Assembly: GCA_030647435.1 (NCBI GenBank)
Contig: JAUSJX010000151.1
Location: 1-49,704 of the forward strand
DNA length: 49,704 nt
From: Candidatus Rokuibacteriota bacterium
GTDB lineage: Bacteria; Methylomirabilota; Methylomirabilia; Rokubacteriales; CSP1-6
Reading direction: 5' to 3'
This document shows positions 1 to 8,194 of the stretch, one piece after another (positions within the stretch are counted from its first letter, which is position 1; each line of letters opens with the position of its first letter). The notes under the pieces are model-generated. The model was given only the letters and a program-made list of their open reading frames with translations. It was not told where the DNA came from and made no database searches. A program made the translations under genes and the position numbers.

Positions 1-1
1 G

Positions 2-58
2 AGGCCGAACCTCAAACAGAAACAAGCGCTCGATCTGATCGAGACGATCAACGCGTAG
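2..58 (+). CDS. C-terminal tail of an upstream gene (partial)
   Basis: Frame 2 is open from the window edge to a TAG at 56-58. It encodes 18 residues ending LKQKQALDLIETINA, a plausible amphipathic helical C-terminus. The other two plus frames give no better reading. The piece is too short to assign a family. It is the only coding candidate in the first 96 bases, and 59-96 shows nothing else. Confidence 0.3.
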   Translation, partial: RPNLKQKQALDLIETINA

Positions 59-207
59 TCAGAAAACCAACATCGTCGGAGACCGCAAATGCATAATCCG
101 ACAGGATAATCACGCTGGAAGAAGGAAGGAACTTCAGTCTAATCGCCAGTCCCGTCGCGCTCCTAAAAGCGTTAACCTATACAGGCATCGAGGGAACTTT
201 AGGCTGG

Positions 208-1695
208 TTGGCGGTGTTGCGAGGCTTGCATGACACGTTTTTGCCAAATCTTCATCCGGACAAGATTCCATCTTTCTTACCTCCCCTTCTATTAGCCGTG
301 CTTGTGATTGTTTCATTGTCAAAATGGAAACATCTCAATCTCTTGCAACTGATTATTTTGCCGTTTTTGCTTCTGTATTTCTTGCTCACCAACGTCGCCC
401 AGCAATACTATATCTGGGTGCTGCCTTTCTTGTTTTTCGGGTCTTTCAGAGCCGCGTTGACGTATTCACTCGCGGGCGGCATAGCCGTGGCGGTGGCTTA
501 TTGGAAGGTTTACCCGCAGATTCTGTTTGGCTCCCTTCCGGTCGTGCATTTCCCGGATCAATATGTCCTTTGGCTGCACACTCTGCCTACCGGCATTTTC
601 TGGATAACGATCGGTTGGCTGATTGTTGAGGTCTGGTTTTCGAAAACGGCCATCGAGACGCGGGCGGTTGATTCAACATCCACGCTTCCGAATCCTCACG
701 GCGAATCTGCGGCTATTTTAAAAGATGGACATCCCTCCAGACCGTCTCAATTGGCGGGAACGTTTATATATGGGGTCATTGTGTCAGTTACGCTCGCGGA
801 AAGTATTTTCCTTTTCGGTCTGGACACGCATCATCCCTGGAAAATCCTCAAGGCAATCGGAATGCCATCTTCCGCGCACAAACGCGAATACACCTATTTT
901 CAGATTCCAAAAGCGGCTCTATGGAACAAAGGGTTCTTATGGTATGAGCCCGATTTGCGGAAACTGCATATTTTAGACGCGGAGGGCAAGCCGCCGAAGG
1001 AATTCGTATTTTATCATCCGGACACGCATGAGTCCCTCGACGTCACCGACATGGCTGTCGATTCCGAGAATAGAATTATCGTTTCCGATTGGCGGAAAGG
1101 TTTTTTGGGTGCATTCGATTTTGAGGGGCGTCTGGTCAGACACTTCGGTGGGGGCCTTCGAGCACCTACCCGTTTCGCGCTGGGACCCGATGATTCCGTA
1201 GTGGTCATCGACATCGGTCGTCAAGCCGTGCTGCTGTTTTCCAAGAGCGCCGAAATCATTCGCCAGTTCGACCATTCGTTCGGCGAAGGGGCGATTCCCA
1301 TCGAAAGTTTTGACGTCGGTTTAGATAAGGAAGAAAATATTTATATTCTGGATGGAGTCTCTCAAAGAATTTACGTGATCCGATCGAATGCCCGCTCCAA
1401 CAAATCATTTTCCGTGAATGCGTTCACCCGGGATACGCGCCTTTATGTGGACCCCAAGGGTTATCTTTGGTTGCTCAGCTTGGATAGCGCTCAAATTCCG
1501 ATTTATTCCCCTGATGGCGATAAAATCGATAAACTCGCGAATCCGCCGGGGCTTTTAAATCAGCCATTGGATACGCCTTCCGACATTCTCTTCGGCGCGG
1601 ATGGACAAATTTACGTCGCGGATGCCTGGCGATCTAAAATCTACGCAATCGATTTCGCCTACCGTCGCCCTTCCGATCCGAGGCCTGCCGAATAA
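208..1695 (+). CDS. GT-C-like membrane segment fused to NHL beta-propeller; 5' end probably broken
   Basis: Residues about 15-145 form at least four hydrophobic segments. A QQYYIWVLPF motif resembles the late membrane part of GT-C polyprenol-dependent glycosyltransferases. Residues about 215-490 form an NHL-type beta-propeller with repeated blades such as VTDMAVDSENRIIVSDW and PSDILFGADGQIYVADAW. The first usable start here is TTG 208, which has no convincing ribosome site. The frame stays open back to 97 and still reads like membrane protein (ALLKALTYTGIEGTLGWL, the usual GT-C layout of a Y-x-G and GxxGW segment). A TAA at 94-96 closes it and no ATG exists upstream. A full GT-C enzyme would need about 250 more N-terminal residues with the catalytic Asp loop, so I infer a truncated or decayed gene. 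Base composition is clearly lower in GC than after 1740, suggesting transfer. Function is unknown. Confidence 0.6.
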   Translation: MAVLRGLHDTFLPNLHPDKIPSFLPPLLLAVLVIVSLSKWKHLNLLQLIILPFLLLYFLLTNVAQQYYIWVLPFLFFGSFRAALTYSLAGGIAVAVAYWKVYPQILFGSLPVVHFPDQYVLWLHTLPTGIFWITIGWLIVEVWFSKTAIETRAVDSTSTLPNPHGESAAILKDGHPSRPSQLAGTFIYGVIVSVTLAESIFLFGLDTHHPWKILKAIGMPSSAHKREYTYFQIPKAALWNKGFLWYEPDLRKLHILDAEGKPPKEFVFYHPDTHESLDVTDMAVDSENRIIVSDWRKGFLGAFDFEGRLVRHFGGGLRAPTRFALGPDDSVVVIDIGRQAVLLFSKSAEIIRQFDHSFGEGAIPIESFDVGLDKEENIYILDGVSQRIYVIRSNARSNKSFSVNAFTRDTRLYVDPKGYLWLLSLDSAQIPIYSPDGDKIDKLANPPGLLNQPLDTPSDILFGADGQIYVADAWRSKIYAIDFAYRRPSDPRPAE

Positions 1696-1793
1696 AAGCA
1701 ATGCAGTCGGATTGCTCAGCTGACACTTTTTGATTATCGGCATATCTGTGACAAGGCAGACCCCGAGGGAAGACCCTCGGGCGAGGCGGCGCC

Positions 1794-1830
1794 ATGACTG
1801 AGAACGGGCGTTATGTTCTCTACGCTCTCG
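1794..1830 (+). repeat. Short diverged motif, copy A (MTENxxYVxYAL)
   Basis: These 37 bases match 2707-2743 at 30 positions by eye. Both copies start with ATGACTGAGAA and encode MTEN-x-x-YV-x-YAL. Four of the seven differences fall on third codon positions, hinting that the plus-strand reading was once coding. Copy A abuts the PIN fragment. I do not recognise the parent gene. Confidence 0.5.
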
Positions 1831-1988
1831 CGCCGGTGGACGAGCCTCTCGCGCTGGAGGCGGCCGACCTGTCTCTCGCCCATGGTCTCGCCATGGCCGA
1901 CTCGCTCGTGGACGCGACGGCGCGGCGCTTCGGGGCGACCCTCGTCACCCGCGACTCTGATTTCGAGGGGCCCCCGACACGGTCGTAG
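1794..1988 (+). pseudogene. VapC-like PIN-domain toxin, C-terminal fragment
   Basis: The 64-residue frame matches only the last third of a PIN-domain RNase: AHGLAMADSLVDATARRFG followed by TLVTRDSDFEG, carrying the ADxL and TxDxDF acidic positions. A VapC is about 130 residues, so the N-terminal half with the first catalytic Asp is gone. The frame instead begins with 12 residues (MTENGRYVLYAL) that recur at 2707, so the start appears to be a fusion made at a break point. No VapB antitoxin gene sits upstream. It is very probably inactive. Confidence 0.65.
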
Positions 1989-2068
1989 TGCGGTGACCTG
2001 AGATGAAGGCGTGAGCGGAGAACGTAAAGCGGAACATGGGCACGGATAATCACGATCGGCAGCACGAC

Positions 2069-2098
2069 GGCCTCCGAGGGGCAGTCCCTCTGGAGGCC
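2069..2098. terminator. GC-rich hairpin downstream of groEL remnant
   Basis: GGCCTCC and GGAGGCC arms pair and continue into an inner GAGGG/CCCTC stem with one bulged base and a 5-nt loop. It lies about 57 bases past the groEL stop on the minus strand. No T-run follows on either strand, so it may be a leftover terminator stem or simply a palindrome. The rest of 1989-2154 shows no gene. Confidence 0.35.
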
Positions 2099-2154
2099 GC
2101 AGTGCTGCGAAGGATCGAGGTCAGGCGCCGGCGCCCGGCCACCTCGGCGACGGG

Positions 2155-2706
2155 CTAGAAGTCGCCGCCGTGCGGCATGGAGGGCATGGCCGCCTGCTCC
2201 TCCTCCGCCAGGTCTGTGATGATCGCCTCGGTCGGCAGGAGCAGGGATGCCATCGACGCCGCATTCTGCAGCGCGACGCGCTCCACCTTCGTCGGGTCGA
2301 TGATCCCGGCCTGCATCATGTCGACGTACTCGTTCGACTCGGCGTCGAAGCCGTGCGCCACGTCCTTGGAGGACTTGACCTTCTCGACCACGACTGAGCC
2401 CTCGAGCCCGGCGTTCTGGACGATCTGCCGGATTGGCTCCTCGAGGGCACGCCGCACGATGCTGGCGCCGGTCGCCTCATCGCCGGAGAGCTTGAGGCTC
2501 TCGAGGGCCTTCGAGGCCCGGAGAAGCGCCACACCGCCGCCGGGCACGATGCCCTCCTCGACGGCCGCCCGCGTCGCGTTGAGGGCGTCCTCGACCCGCG
2601 CCTTCCTTTCCTTCATCTCCGTCTCCGTGGCGGCCCCCACCTTGACGATGGCGACGCCGCCCGCCAGCTTCGCGAGCCGCTCCTGGAGCTTCTCGCTGCC
2701 AAGGCG
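2155..2706 (-). pseudogene. groEL: GroEL chaperonin, C-terminal fragment
   Basis: The minus-strand frame carries the last about 182 residues of GroEL/Cpn60: [50 protein letters not shown], and a His/Gly-Met type tail ending MPHGGDF. GroEL is about 545 residues, so roughly two thirds (apical domain and N-terminal equatorial domain) are missing. Homology is clear up to about 2695 and lost at 2706, where copy B of the MTEN motif begins. The open frame runs on through that motif without homology. No groES is present. It is a recombination remnant; a functional groEL presumably lies elsewhere. Confidence 0.85.
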
Positions 2707-2784
2707 ATGACTGAGAATAGGCTTTATGTCATCTACGCCCTTGGGGCGTCTGCGTTGGTGCGATCGGCCGCTCTCAGCCTGTGA
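2707..2784 (+). repeat. Short diverged motif, copy B (25-codon frame)
   Basis: A 25-codon frame from ATG 2707 to TGA 2782 begins [12 protein letters not shown], matching copy A at 1794. It starts one base after the groEL fragment ends and overlaps the last bases of ilvD. I see no ribosome site strong enough to call it a gene, so I list it as a repeat or scar. Confidence 0.45.
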
Positions 2785-4468
2785 TCGCGCCCTCGGAGGC
2801 GTTCGACACGGTCTTGGCGTACTTGTGGAAGACGCCGCTCGTGTAGCGGGGCTTGGGTGCCTTCCACTTGGCCAGCCGCTTCTTCATCTCCGCGGCGGAG
2901 ATCTCCACGTCGAGCCGGCGCTTCTTGACGTCGATATGGATGATGTCGCCGCTCTTGATCGCGGCGATCGGCCCGCGCTCCGCGGCCTCCGGAACGATGT
3001 GGGCGATCATGAAGCCGTGCGTAGCGCCGGAGAATCGGCCATCCGTCATGAGCGCCACCGTGTCCCCGAGCCCCGCGCCCTGGAGCGCCCCCGTCACCTG
3101 CAGCATCTCGCGCATGCCGGGACCGCCCTTGGGGCCTTCGTAGCGGATGACGATGACGTCGTTCGGCTTGATCTTGCCTTTCTTGACCGCCGCGAAGGCG
3201 TTTTCCTCCCGCTCGAAGACCCGCGCCGGGCCGCGGTGGGAGTACCGTGCGTGGCCGGAGAGTTTGATGACGCAGCCTCCCGGGGCAACGTTGCCGCGAA
3301 GGATCGCGATCCCCCCGGTGGGCTTGAGCGCCTGCTTGAGGGACTTGATCACCTGCTGCCCCGGCGTCTCGGGCGCGGCCTGCGCCTCCTCGCCGATCGT
3401 ACGTCCGGTGACGGTCTTCTCGTTGGCGTGGAGCAGCCCCGCTTCGAGCAGCCGCTTCGCTACGACGGGCATGCCGCCCGCGTCGTACATCTCGGGCGCC
3501 GTGTAGTTGCCCCAGGGCTTGAGGTCGGCCAGCACGGGCGTCTTCTTCGACAGGCGATCGAAGTCGTCTATGGAGAGCTTGATGCCGAATTCCCTCGCCG
3601 TCGCCGGCAGGTGGAGGACGGCGTTCGTCGAGCCGCCGGTGGCAAGGACGCCGGCGATGGCGTTCTCGAAGCTCCGCCGTGTGACGAGCGAGCGCGGCGT
3701 GATCCCCTTGTTCACCAGCTCCATCACGCGCTTGCCGCACTCGACGGCGACCTCTTCCTTGCGCGGATCGATGGCCGGGATGCCGTTCCAGCCCATCGGC
3801 GACATGCCGAGCATCTCGTAGGCCGTCGACATGGTGTTGGCCGTGAACTGGCCGCCGCAGGCGCCGGCGCCGGGGCAGGCGTGGTCCTCCACGTCCTTGA
3901 GCACCTCGGCGGAGATCTTGCCGGCGTTGTAGGCGCCCACGGCCTCGAAGACGTCCTGGATGGTCAGGTTGCGGTTGGCGAACGGGCCTGTGGTCCCCGC
4001 ACAGCGCCCAAACATGATGGAGCCGCAGTAGAGCATGAGGCCCGGGATGTTGAGCCGTCCGAGCACCATGACCATGGCGGGGATGGTCTTGTCGCAGCCG
4101 GAGATGGTCACGATGCCGTCGAACATGTGGCTCCGGGCCACGAGCTCGACCGAGTCCGCCACCACCTCGCGGCTTATGAGCGAGCCCTTCATCCCCTCGG
4201 TGCCCATGGTGATACCGTCCGTGATGGAGATCGTGTTGACCTCGATGGGCGTGCCGCCGGCCGTGCGAATGCCCTGCATCACCTTCTCGGCGAGCTTCCG
4301 GTGGTTCCAGTTGCACGGCATCGTCCCGATCCAGGAGTGGGCGACGCCGATCTGCGGACGCGCCAGGTCCTGGTCGGAGAAGCCCACGGCCTTCATCATG
4401 GCTCGGGCCGGGGCGCGGTCGGCGCCTTCGAGGAGGACGCGGCTCTTGCGGCGGGGGTCGGTAGCCAT
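2774..4468 (-). CDS. ilvD: Dihydroxy-acid dehydratase
   Basis: IlvD converts 2,3-dihydroxy-isovalerate and -methylvalerate to the 2-keto acids of valine and isoleucine synthesis, using a cytoplasmic Fe-S cluster and Mg2+. At 564 residues it has the family length. The three cluster cysteines lie in MPCNWN (about 52), SGCDKT (about 123) and CPGAGACGG (about 190), and the catalytic Ser region reads DGRFSG. The ATG at 4468 has AGGAG 7 bases upstream; the GTG one codon earlier is too close to that site. It is the last gene of the long minus-strand run, about 40 bases after the deacetylase, with no other ilv gene nearby. Confidence 0.97.
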   Translation of the reverse strand: MATDPRRKSRVLLEGADRAPARAMMKAVGFSDQDLARPQIGVAHSWIGTMPCNWNHRKLAEKVMQGIRTAGGTPIEVNTISITDGITMGTEGMKGSLISREVVADSVELVARSHMFDGIVTISGCDKTIPAMVMVLGRLNIPGLMLYCGSIMFGRCAGTTGPFANRNLTIQDVFEAVGAYNAGKISAEVLKDVEDHACPGAGACGGQFTANTMSTAYEMLGMSPMGWNGIPAIDPRKEEVAVECGKRVMELVNKGITPRSLVTRRSFENAIAGVLATGGSTNAVLHLPATAREFGIKLSIDDFDRLSKKTPVLADLKPWGNYTAPEMYDAGGMPVVAKRLLEAGLLHANEKTVTGRTIGEEAQAAPETPGQQVIKSLKQALKPTGGIAILRGNVAPGGCVIKLSGHARYSHRGPARVFEREENAFAAVKKGKIKPNDVIVIRYEGPKGGPGMREMLQVTGALQGAGLGDTVALMTDGRFSGATHGFMIAHIVPEAAERGPIAAIKSGDIIHIDVKKRRLDVEISAAEMKKRLAKWKAPKPRYTSGVFHKYAKTVSNASEGAITG

Positions 4469-4508
4469 CACTGGACTCCTTTGTCGAATGAACGAGGTGC
4501 GGGCGATT

Positions 4509-5189
4509 CTACAGCAGGTCGCTGAGCGGAACCAGCGAATAGCCCTCCGCTCCCAGCATCCCGATCATCGCCGGCAGCGCCTCGACGAGGCGCGGCCCGG
4601 CGCCGGGCACGCCGTCGGCGTCGTGGAGGTCCACGATGGCCCCGGCCCTCACGCGTCTTCGAGCGCGCTCCACCTGCAGGGCGGGCGCAGCGGGGCGCCG
4701 CCCCTCCGTCTGCGCCGTCCAGAACACGCACGGCGTGCCGAGCCTCTGCAGCACGGGGAAGAGCGCGAGGTTCGTCATGCCCCAGGGCGGGCGGAAAAAC
4801 CGCGGCGGCGCGCCGGCGGCCTGGGAGATGGCCTCGTGCCCCTGGCTGACCTGGCGCGCGGTCTCCCGAGGTCCCGCGAGCCAGAGGCTCCGGTGGCTCC
4901 AGGTGTGGTTGCCGAGATCGTGGCCCGCGGCAGCGATGCGGCGGACCAGGGCGCCCGTCCGAGCCACCCGCTCGCCGATCAGGAAGAAGGTCGCCCTCAC
5001 GCCGTGGGCGGCCAGGATGTCCAGCACGCGCGGGGTGTGCTCCGGATCGGGGCCGTCGTCAAAGGTGAGGGCGACCTTCAGGCCCGCCCGCGGCCCACGC
5101 CACACGCTCCCCAACGTCAGCGCGTGGGAGCCCCAGGTATAGCCCGCCCAGAGCGCCGGCGCCGCGAGGAGCCAGGCCGCCGCGCTCAC
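4509..5189 (-). CDS. Polysaccharide deacetylase, NodB/CE4 family
   Basis: A metal-dependent de-N-acetylase acting on an acetylated sugar polymer, probably in the envelope. The 226-residue protein begins with a hydrophobic N-terminal segment (signal or anchor) and then a NodB domain. Motif 1 is TFDDGPD (about 42-48, base and metal Asp), motif 2 is NHTWSH (metal His pair), motif 3 is RPPWG, and motif 4 is the DLHD near the C-terminus. Its ATG overlaps the stop of the preceding glycosyltransferase by 4 bases (ATGA type), so the two are translationally coupled and may act on the same glycolipid or glycan. The substrate cannot be read from the sequence. Confidence 0.9.
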   Translation of the reverse strand: MSAAAWLLAAPALWAGYTWGSHALTLGSVWRGPRAGLKVALTFDDGPDPEHTPRVLDILAAHGVRATFFLIGERVARTGALVRRIAAAGHDLGNHTWSHRSLWLAGPRETARQVSQGHEAISQAAGAPPRFFRPPWGMTNLALFPVLQRLGTPCVFWTAQTEGRRPAAPALQVERARRRVRAGAIVDLHDADGVPGAGPRLVEALPAMIGMLGAEGYSLVPLSDLL

Positions 5190-6331
5190 GATGCGCGCTC
5201 GCGCGCCAGCCTCTGGTCGCCGAGCACGAGGCCGACGATGTCCTGGGCGGCGCGCGGCCGGCGGTAGAGCCCGATGCGCTCGCGGATGTCACGCAGCAGC
5301 ACCGGGTCGCGCAGGGCGGCAGCGATGACCCGCTGGAGCTGCGCCCCGGACCCCGCCACGAGTCCGACGCCCGCCATGGCCGCGAATCGCTCGTTGCGCG
5401 CCTCCTGCCCCGGGAGCGAGCCGAAGCAGATGACCGGCAGCTCGGCGGCCAGCGCCTCCGCGAGGGTGAGCCCGCCGGCCTTGGTGACGAGGAAATCGGC
5501 GGCCGCCATCAGCTCGCGGATGTGATCCACGAATCCGAAGACCTTGACCCGGTTCTCGCGCCCTTCCGCGAGCCGTCTCAGCCGCGCCTCGAGACCCCGC
5601 TCGTGCCCGGCCACGAACACGGCCTGGAAGGACTGCTCCATGCCGAGGACGGCGCGCGCCGCCTCCTCGAGGCGGCCGAAGCCGCCGCCGGAACCATCCA
5701 TGAAGAGCAGCACCGGCAGCCGGGGCGAGAGCCCCAGCCCGAGGCGCGCGGCGGCGCGGTCGGGCTGCTGGAGAAACTCGCGCGCCACGGGGATGCCGGT
5801 CACGACCACGCCTTCCCGCGGCAAACCCTTGGCCGTCAGCTCGTGGGCGATCTCCTCGGCGGGCACGCAGTAGCGGTCCACGTGCGGGTGGATCCACTGC
5901 GTGTGCGCGACGAAGTCGGTGAAGACCGTCGTGTGCGGTGGAGTCGGCTCGCCGCGTGAGCGAAGGTACGAGAGCGCCGCCGCGGGCGTCGGCTGGACCG
6001 ACACCGCCTGGTCGAACTGCTGCGCGCGCAGCAGCCGGCGGAGCTTCCGCGCACCGACCCGATTGAACCCCAGCATGAAAGGCGACGAGACGCTGATCTG
6101 ATCGCCCAACCAGTAAGCCCCGCCCCAGAGGGCGGGCGCCCGGCGGAGGATGGTGTAGTAGAGCGCGCGGCTCCACTGGTCGAACTTCGGGTGGACGAGG
6201 TCACGGAAGTGGTCGACGACCGTCGGGAGCGCTCCGGCCCGGCGGAACTCGTCGGCGAGAACGCCGGCGGCGCGGGCGTGCCCCGAGCCGTACGAGGCCG
6301 TGAGGATGAGGACCCGCGGCTGCGTCCCCAT
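5186..6331 (-). CDS. MGDG-synthase-like diacylglycerol glycosyltransferase (GT28)
   Basis: At 381 residues it matches the MGDG synthase/UgtP family, which transfers Gal or Glc from UDP-sugar to diacylglycerol at the membrane. The N-terminus has ILTASYGSGHARAA, the family GSGH motif that begins the acceptor domain, then DHFRDLVHP. The C-terminal GT28 half includes LLFMDGSGGGFGRLEEA and the donor-binding FLVTKAGGLTLAEALA. The stop/start junction with the upstream hot-dog gene is a TGATG overlap and it overlaps the deacetylase by 4 bases. A UDP-GlcNAc or other donor cannot be excluded. It suggests membrane glycolipid synthesis. Confidence 0.85.
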   Translation of the reverse strand: MGTQPRVLILTASYGSGHARAAGVLADEFRRAGALPTVVDHFRDLVHPKFDQWSRALYYTILRRAPALWGGAYWLGDQISVSSPFMLGFNRVGARKLRRLLRAQQFDQAVSVQPTPAAALSYLRSRGEPTPPHTTVFTDFVAHTQWIHPHVDRYCVPAEEIAHELTAKGLPREGVVVTGIPVAREFLQQPDRAAARLGLGLSPRLPVLLFMDGSGGGFGRLEEAARAVLGMEQSFQAVFVAGHERGLEARLRRLAEGRENRVKVFGFVDHIRELMAAADFLVTKAGGLTLAEALAAELPVICFGSLPGQEARNERFAAMAGVGLVAGSGAQLQRVIAAALRDPVLLRDIRERIGLYRRPRAAQDIVGLVLGDQRLARERAS

Positions 6332-6759
6332 CAGGCGGCCGGCCGGCGCGCGACGAGCAGCGTCAGCTTGCCCGACTGCACGGTCTCGCCACGCTGGTTG
6401 ACGATGCGGCGCTCCTCGATGACCACCCCGCCCTCGCGCATGCTCCGCTTGGTCAGCGTCCGCGAGACGCTATGAATGGTGTCGCCGACTCTGACCGGCC
6501 GGAGGAAGCGCCACTCGAACCCCATGAAGGCCAGCACCGCCAGAGGCGGACGCGGCACGCGCCAGCCCAGGCCCGAGGACAGGCAGAGCGGGAGGAGCTC
6601 GGGCACCGCGCCCGGATCCCGCAGGGCGGCATCTCCGGTGACGCCCGAGAAGAGGGTCACGTGGGCGGCGGTGAGCGTGACGCCGGGGGTCTCGAGCGGC
6701 ACGCCCTTCTCCACGTCCTCGAAGTAGCACTGCGCCGGCTGGACGGCGGCTCCGCTCAC
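6331..6759 (-). CDS. MaoC-like hot-dog protein lacking the hydratase dyad
   Basis: This 142-residue protein has the hot-dog pattern of MaoC/HadB-type enoyl-CoA hydratases (YFEDVEKG start, VRVGDTIHS, ERRIVNQRGETVQSG). Where active members have GDxNPxHxD followed by an AHG helix, it reads GDAALRDPGAVPELL and LSSGLGWR, so the catalytic His is absent. The start is GTG 6759, which overlaps the TGA of the preceding MaoC gene (GTGA); the longer open frame upstream is a shadow. The pair likely forms a heterodimer like mycobacterial HadAB/HadBC, where one subunit catalyses and the other shapes the acyl tunnel. That pairing is inference. Confidence 0.8.
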   Translation of the reverse strand: MSGAAVQPAQCYFEDVEKGVPLETPGVTLTAAHVTLFSGVTGDAALRDPGAVPELLPLCLSSGLGWRVPRPPLAVLAFMGFEWRFLRPVRVGDTIHSVSRTLTKRSMREGGVVIEERRIVNQRGETVQSGKLTLLVARRPAA

Positions 6760-7208
6760 GGCTTCCGGCGCTCCACCACGTGCTCGGTCTCGCCCTCCTG
6801 CACGACTTCGCCTTGCTGGTTGACGAGCCGCCGCTCCACCGTGACGAGGCCGCGGCCCGCGTCGGGCCCGTCCCTCTTGGCGGCGATGCGCGAGAGGACG
6901 AGCACGGTATCGCCGATCTTGATCGGGCCCTTGAACTTCCACTTGAGGCCGCTGAGAAGGCCGTGCGCCGCGGCGGGCTCTCCCCGCGAGGCCAGGCCCT
7001 GCTGGATGCCGAGGCCCAGGAGCCCGTGGGCGATCCGTTCGCCGAAGATGGAGGTCTTCATGTGCTCGGCGTCGGTGTGGAGCACGTTGTAGTCGCCGCT
7101 GAGCCCGGCGAAGATGACGATGTCAGCTTCGGTGACGGTCCTCCCGGGAGAGGTGTACTCCTGCCCGACGACGAAATCCTCGAAGAACACGCCCTCCTGG
7201 CCGCTCAC
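6756..7208 (-). CDS. MaoC-family (R)-enoyl-CoA hydratase
   Basis: At 150 residues it has a single hot-dog fold with an intact hydratase motif: SGDYNVLHTD (catalytic Asp and His about residues 38-43) and GERIAHGLLGLG. The C-terminal strand reads ERRLVNQQGEVVQEGE, which is nearly the same wording as its neighbour, so the two are paralogues from a duplication. It probably hydrates a trans-2-enoyl-CoA (or ACP) in the cytoplasm. It overlaps the upstream ATPase gene and the downstream hot-dog gene by 4 bases each. The substrate is unknown. Confidence 0.88.
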   Translation of the reverse strand: MSGQEGVFFEDFVVGQEYTSPGRTVTEADIVIFAGLSGDYNVLHTDAEHMKTSIFGERIAHGLLGLGIQQGLASRGEPAAAHGLLSGLKWKFKGPIKIGDTVLVLSRIAAKRDGPDAGRGLVTVERRLVNQQGEVVQEGETEHVVERRKP

Positions 7209-8194
7209 TCAAAGAGCTTCCCGGCCGCCTCGCGGAGCATGTCGACCCCTCGCACCTCCCGGTCGAACAGCGGCACGACGGCGCGCACGCTCCCGTCGAA
7301 TTTTTCCCAGATGGTCTTCATGTGTTCGTCCTGCATCTCCATGCGGTTGAGGACGAATTCGGGAACGTCCTTCCCGAGCGCCTGCCGGTCCAGCAGCATG
7401 TTCACGATCACGCCGCCCACCGGGATGCCGAAATCGTGGAACCAGCCGATGAAGCGGGTGATGACGGCGATGGGGAGGGCCTCGGGGAGCGTCACGAAGA
7501 AGAAGGCGGTCTGCTGGGCGTCGGTCAGGAGCAGGCGCGCCTGCCCCATGCGGGTGCGGAACTGGAGGAGGTACCGCAGGAGCGGGTCGTCCTCCTTCTT
7601 CTTGGTGAAGGAGAGCATCTCGCGGAGCGTGCGCGCCTCCTCCCGGGACTTGAGCATCTTGTCCACCCAGAGGGAGTAGACCTTGGACATACCGAGCAGG
7701 CGCCGGGCGTTGGCGGTAGGCGCGGTGTCGAACACGTAGACGTCGTACTCGTTCTTGAGCATCATGTCGACCATGTTCTCGAACATGGCCGACTCCTCGA
7801 AGGCGGGGTTCATGGTGGCGGATTCGACGAAGTCGTCGGCCTTGGTCGAGATGTCCGCGAACTTGAGGAACCACTGGATCTTGTCGCGGATGTCCTTCTT
7901 GGAGCGCTCGATGGTCTCCCGGGTGTCGATCTCGTAGGCCCAGAAATTGGGCACGCCGGTGATGGCGGCGTGGCCGCCCGACACGTCCTGCCCGAGGAGA
8001 CCGGAGAGGCTGTGGACCGGGTTGGTCGAAGCGAGCAGCGTCCGCCGGCCCTGCCCGGCGAGCCAGAGGGCGGCCGCCCCGGCCAGCGCGGTCTTGCCCA
8101 CGCCGCCCTTGCCGCCGAAGAAGAAGAACTTGAGCGAGGGGTGCTCCTGCAGGTAGGCGCGCATCGAGGTCGTGACGGCGGCTTGGGCGCTCAT
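7205..8194 (-). CDS. ArsA/Get3-type ATPase, second of a pair
   Basis: A 329-residue SIMIBI-class ATPase with the deviant Walker A GGKGGVGKTA at about 27-36. Switch I reads STNPVHS in place of canonical DPAHS, so the catalytic Asp is Asn. Switch II reads DTAPTANA in place of DTAPTGH and keeps the Asp and the APT core. ArsA moves arsenite and Get3 handles tail-anchored membrane proteins. No arsenite-binding cysteines and no ArsB, ArsC or ArsR are present, so an arsenic role is unlikely. It overlaps the partner ATPase by 4 bases (ATGA). I infer a heterodimer; see the finding on complementary motif loss. Confidence 0.88.
   Translation of the reverse strand: MSAQAAVTTSMRAYLQEHPSLKFFFFGGKGGVGKTALAGAAALWLAGQGRRTLLASTNPVHSLSGLLGQDVSGGHAAITGVPNFWAYEIDTRETIERSKKDIRDKIQWFLKFADISTKADDFVESATMNPAFEESAMFENMVDMMLKNEYDVYVFDTAPTANARRLLGMSKVYSLWVDKMLKSREEARTLREMLSFTKKKEDDPLLRYLLQFRTRMGQARLLLTDAQQTAFFFVTLPEALPIAVITRFIGWFHDFGIPVGGVIVNMLLDRQALGKDVPEFVLNRMEMQDEHMKTIWEKFDGSVRAVVPLFDREVRGVDMLREAAGKLFE

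Noticed and set aside
2707-2784. Gas-vesicle GvpL/F N-terminus or a real short gene
   Set aside because: The 12-residue resemblance is too short, there is no ribosome site, and the frame ends within 25 codons.
2726-4525. 599-codon plus-strand open frame opposite ilvD
   Set aside because: Shadow of ilvD in the mirrored frame, with Arg/His/Ala-rich meaningless translation.
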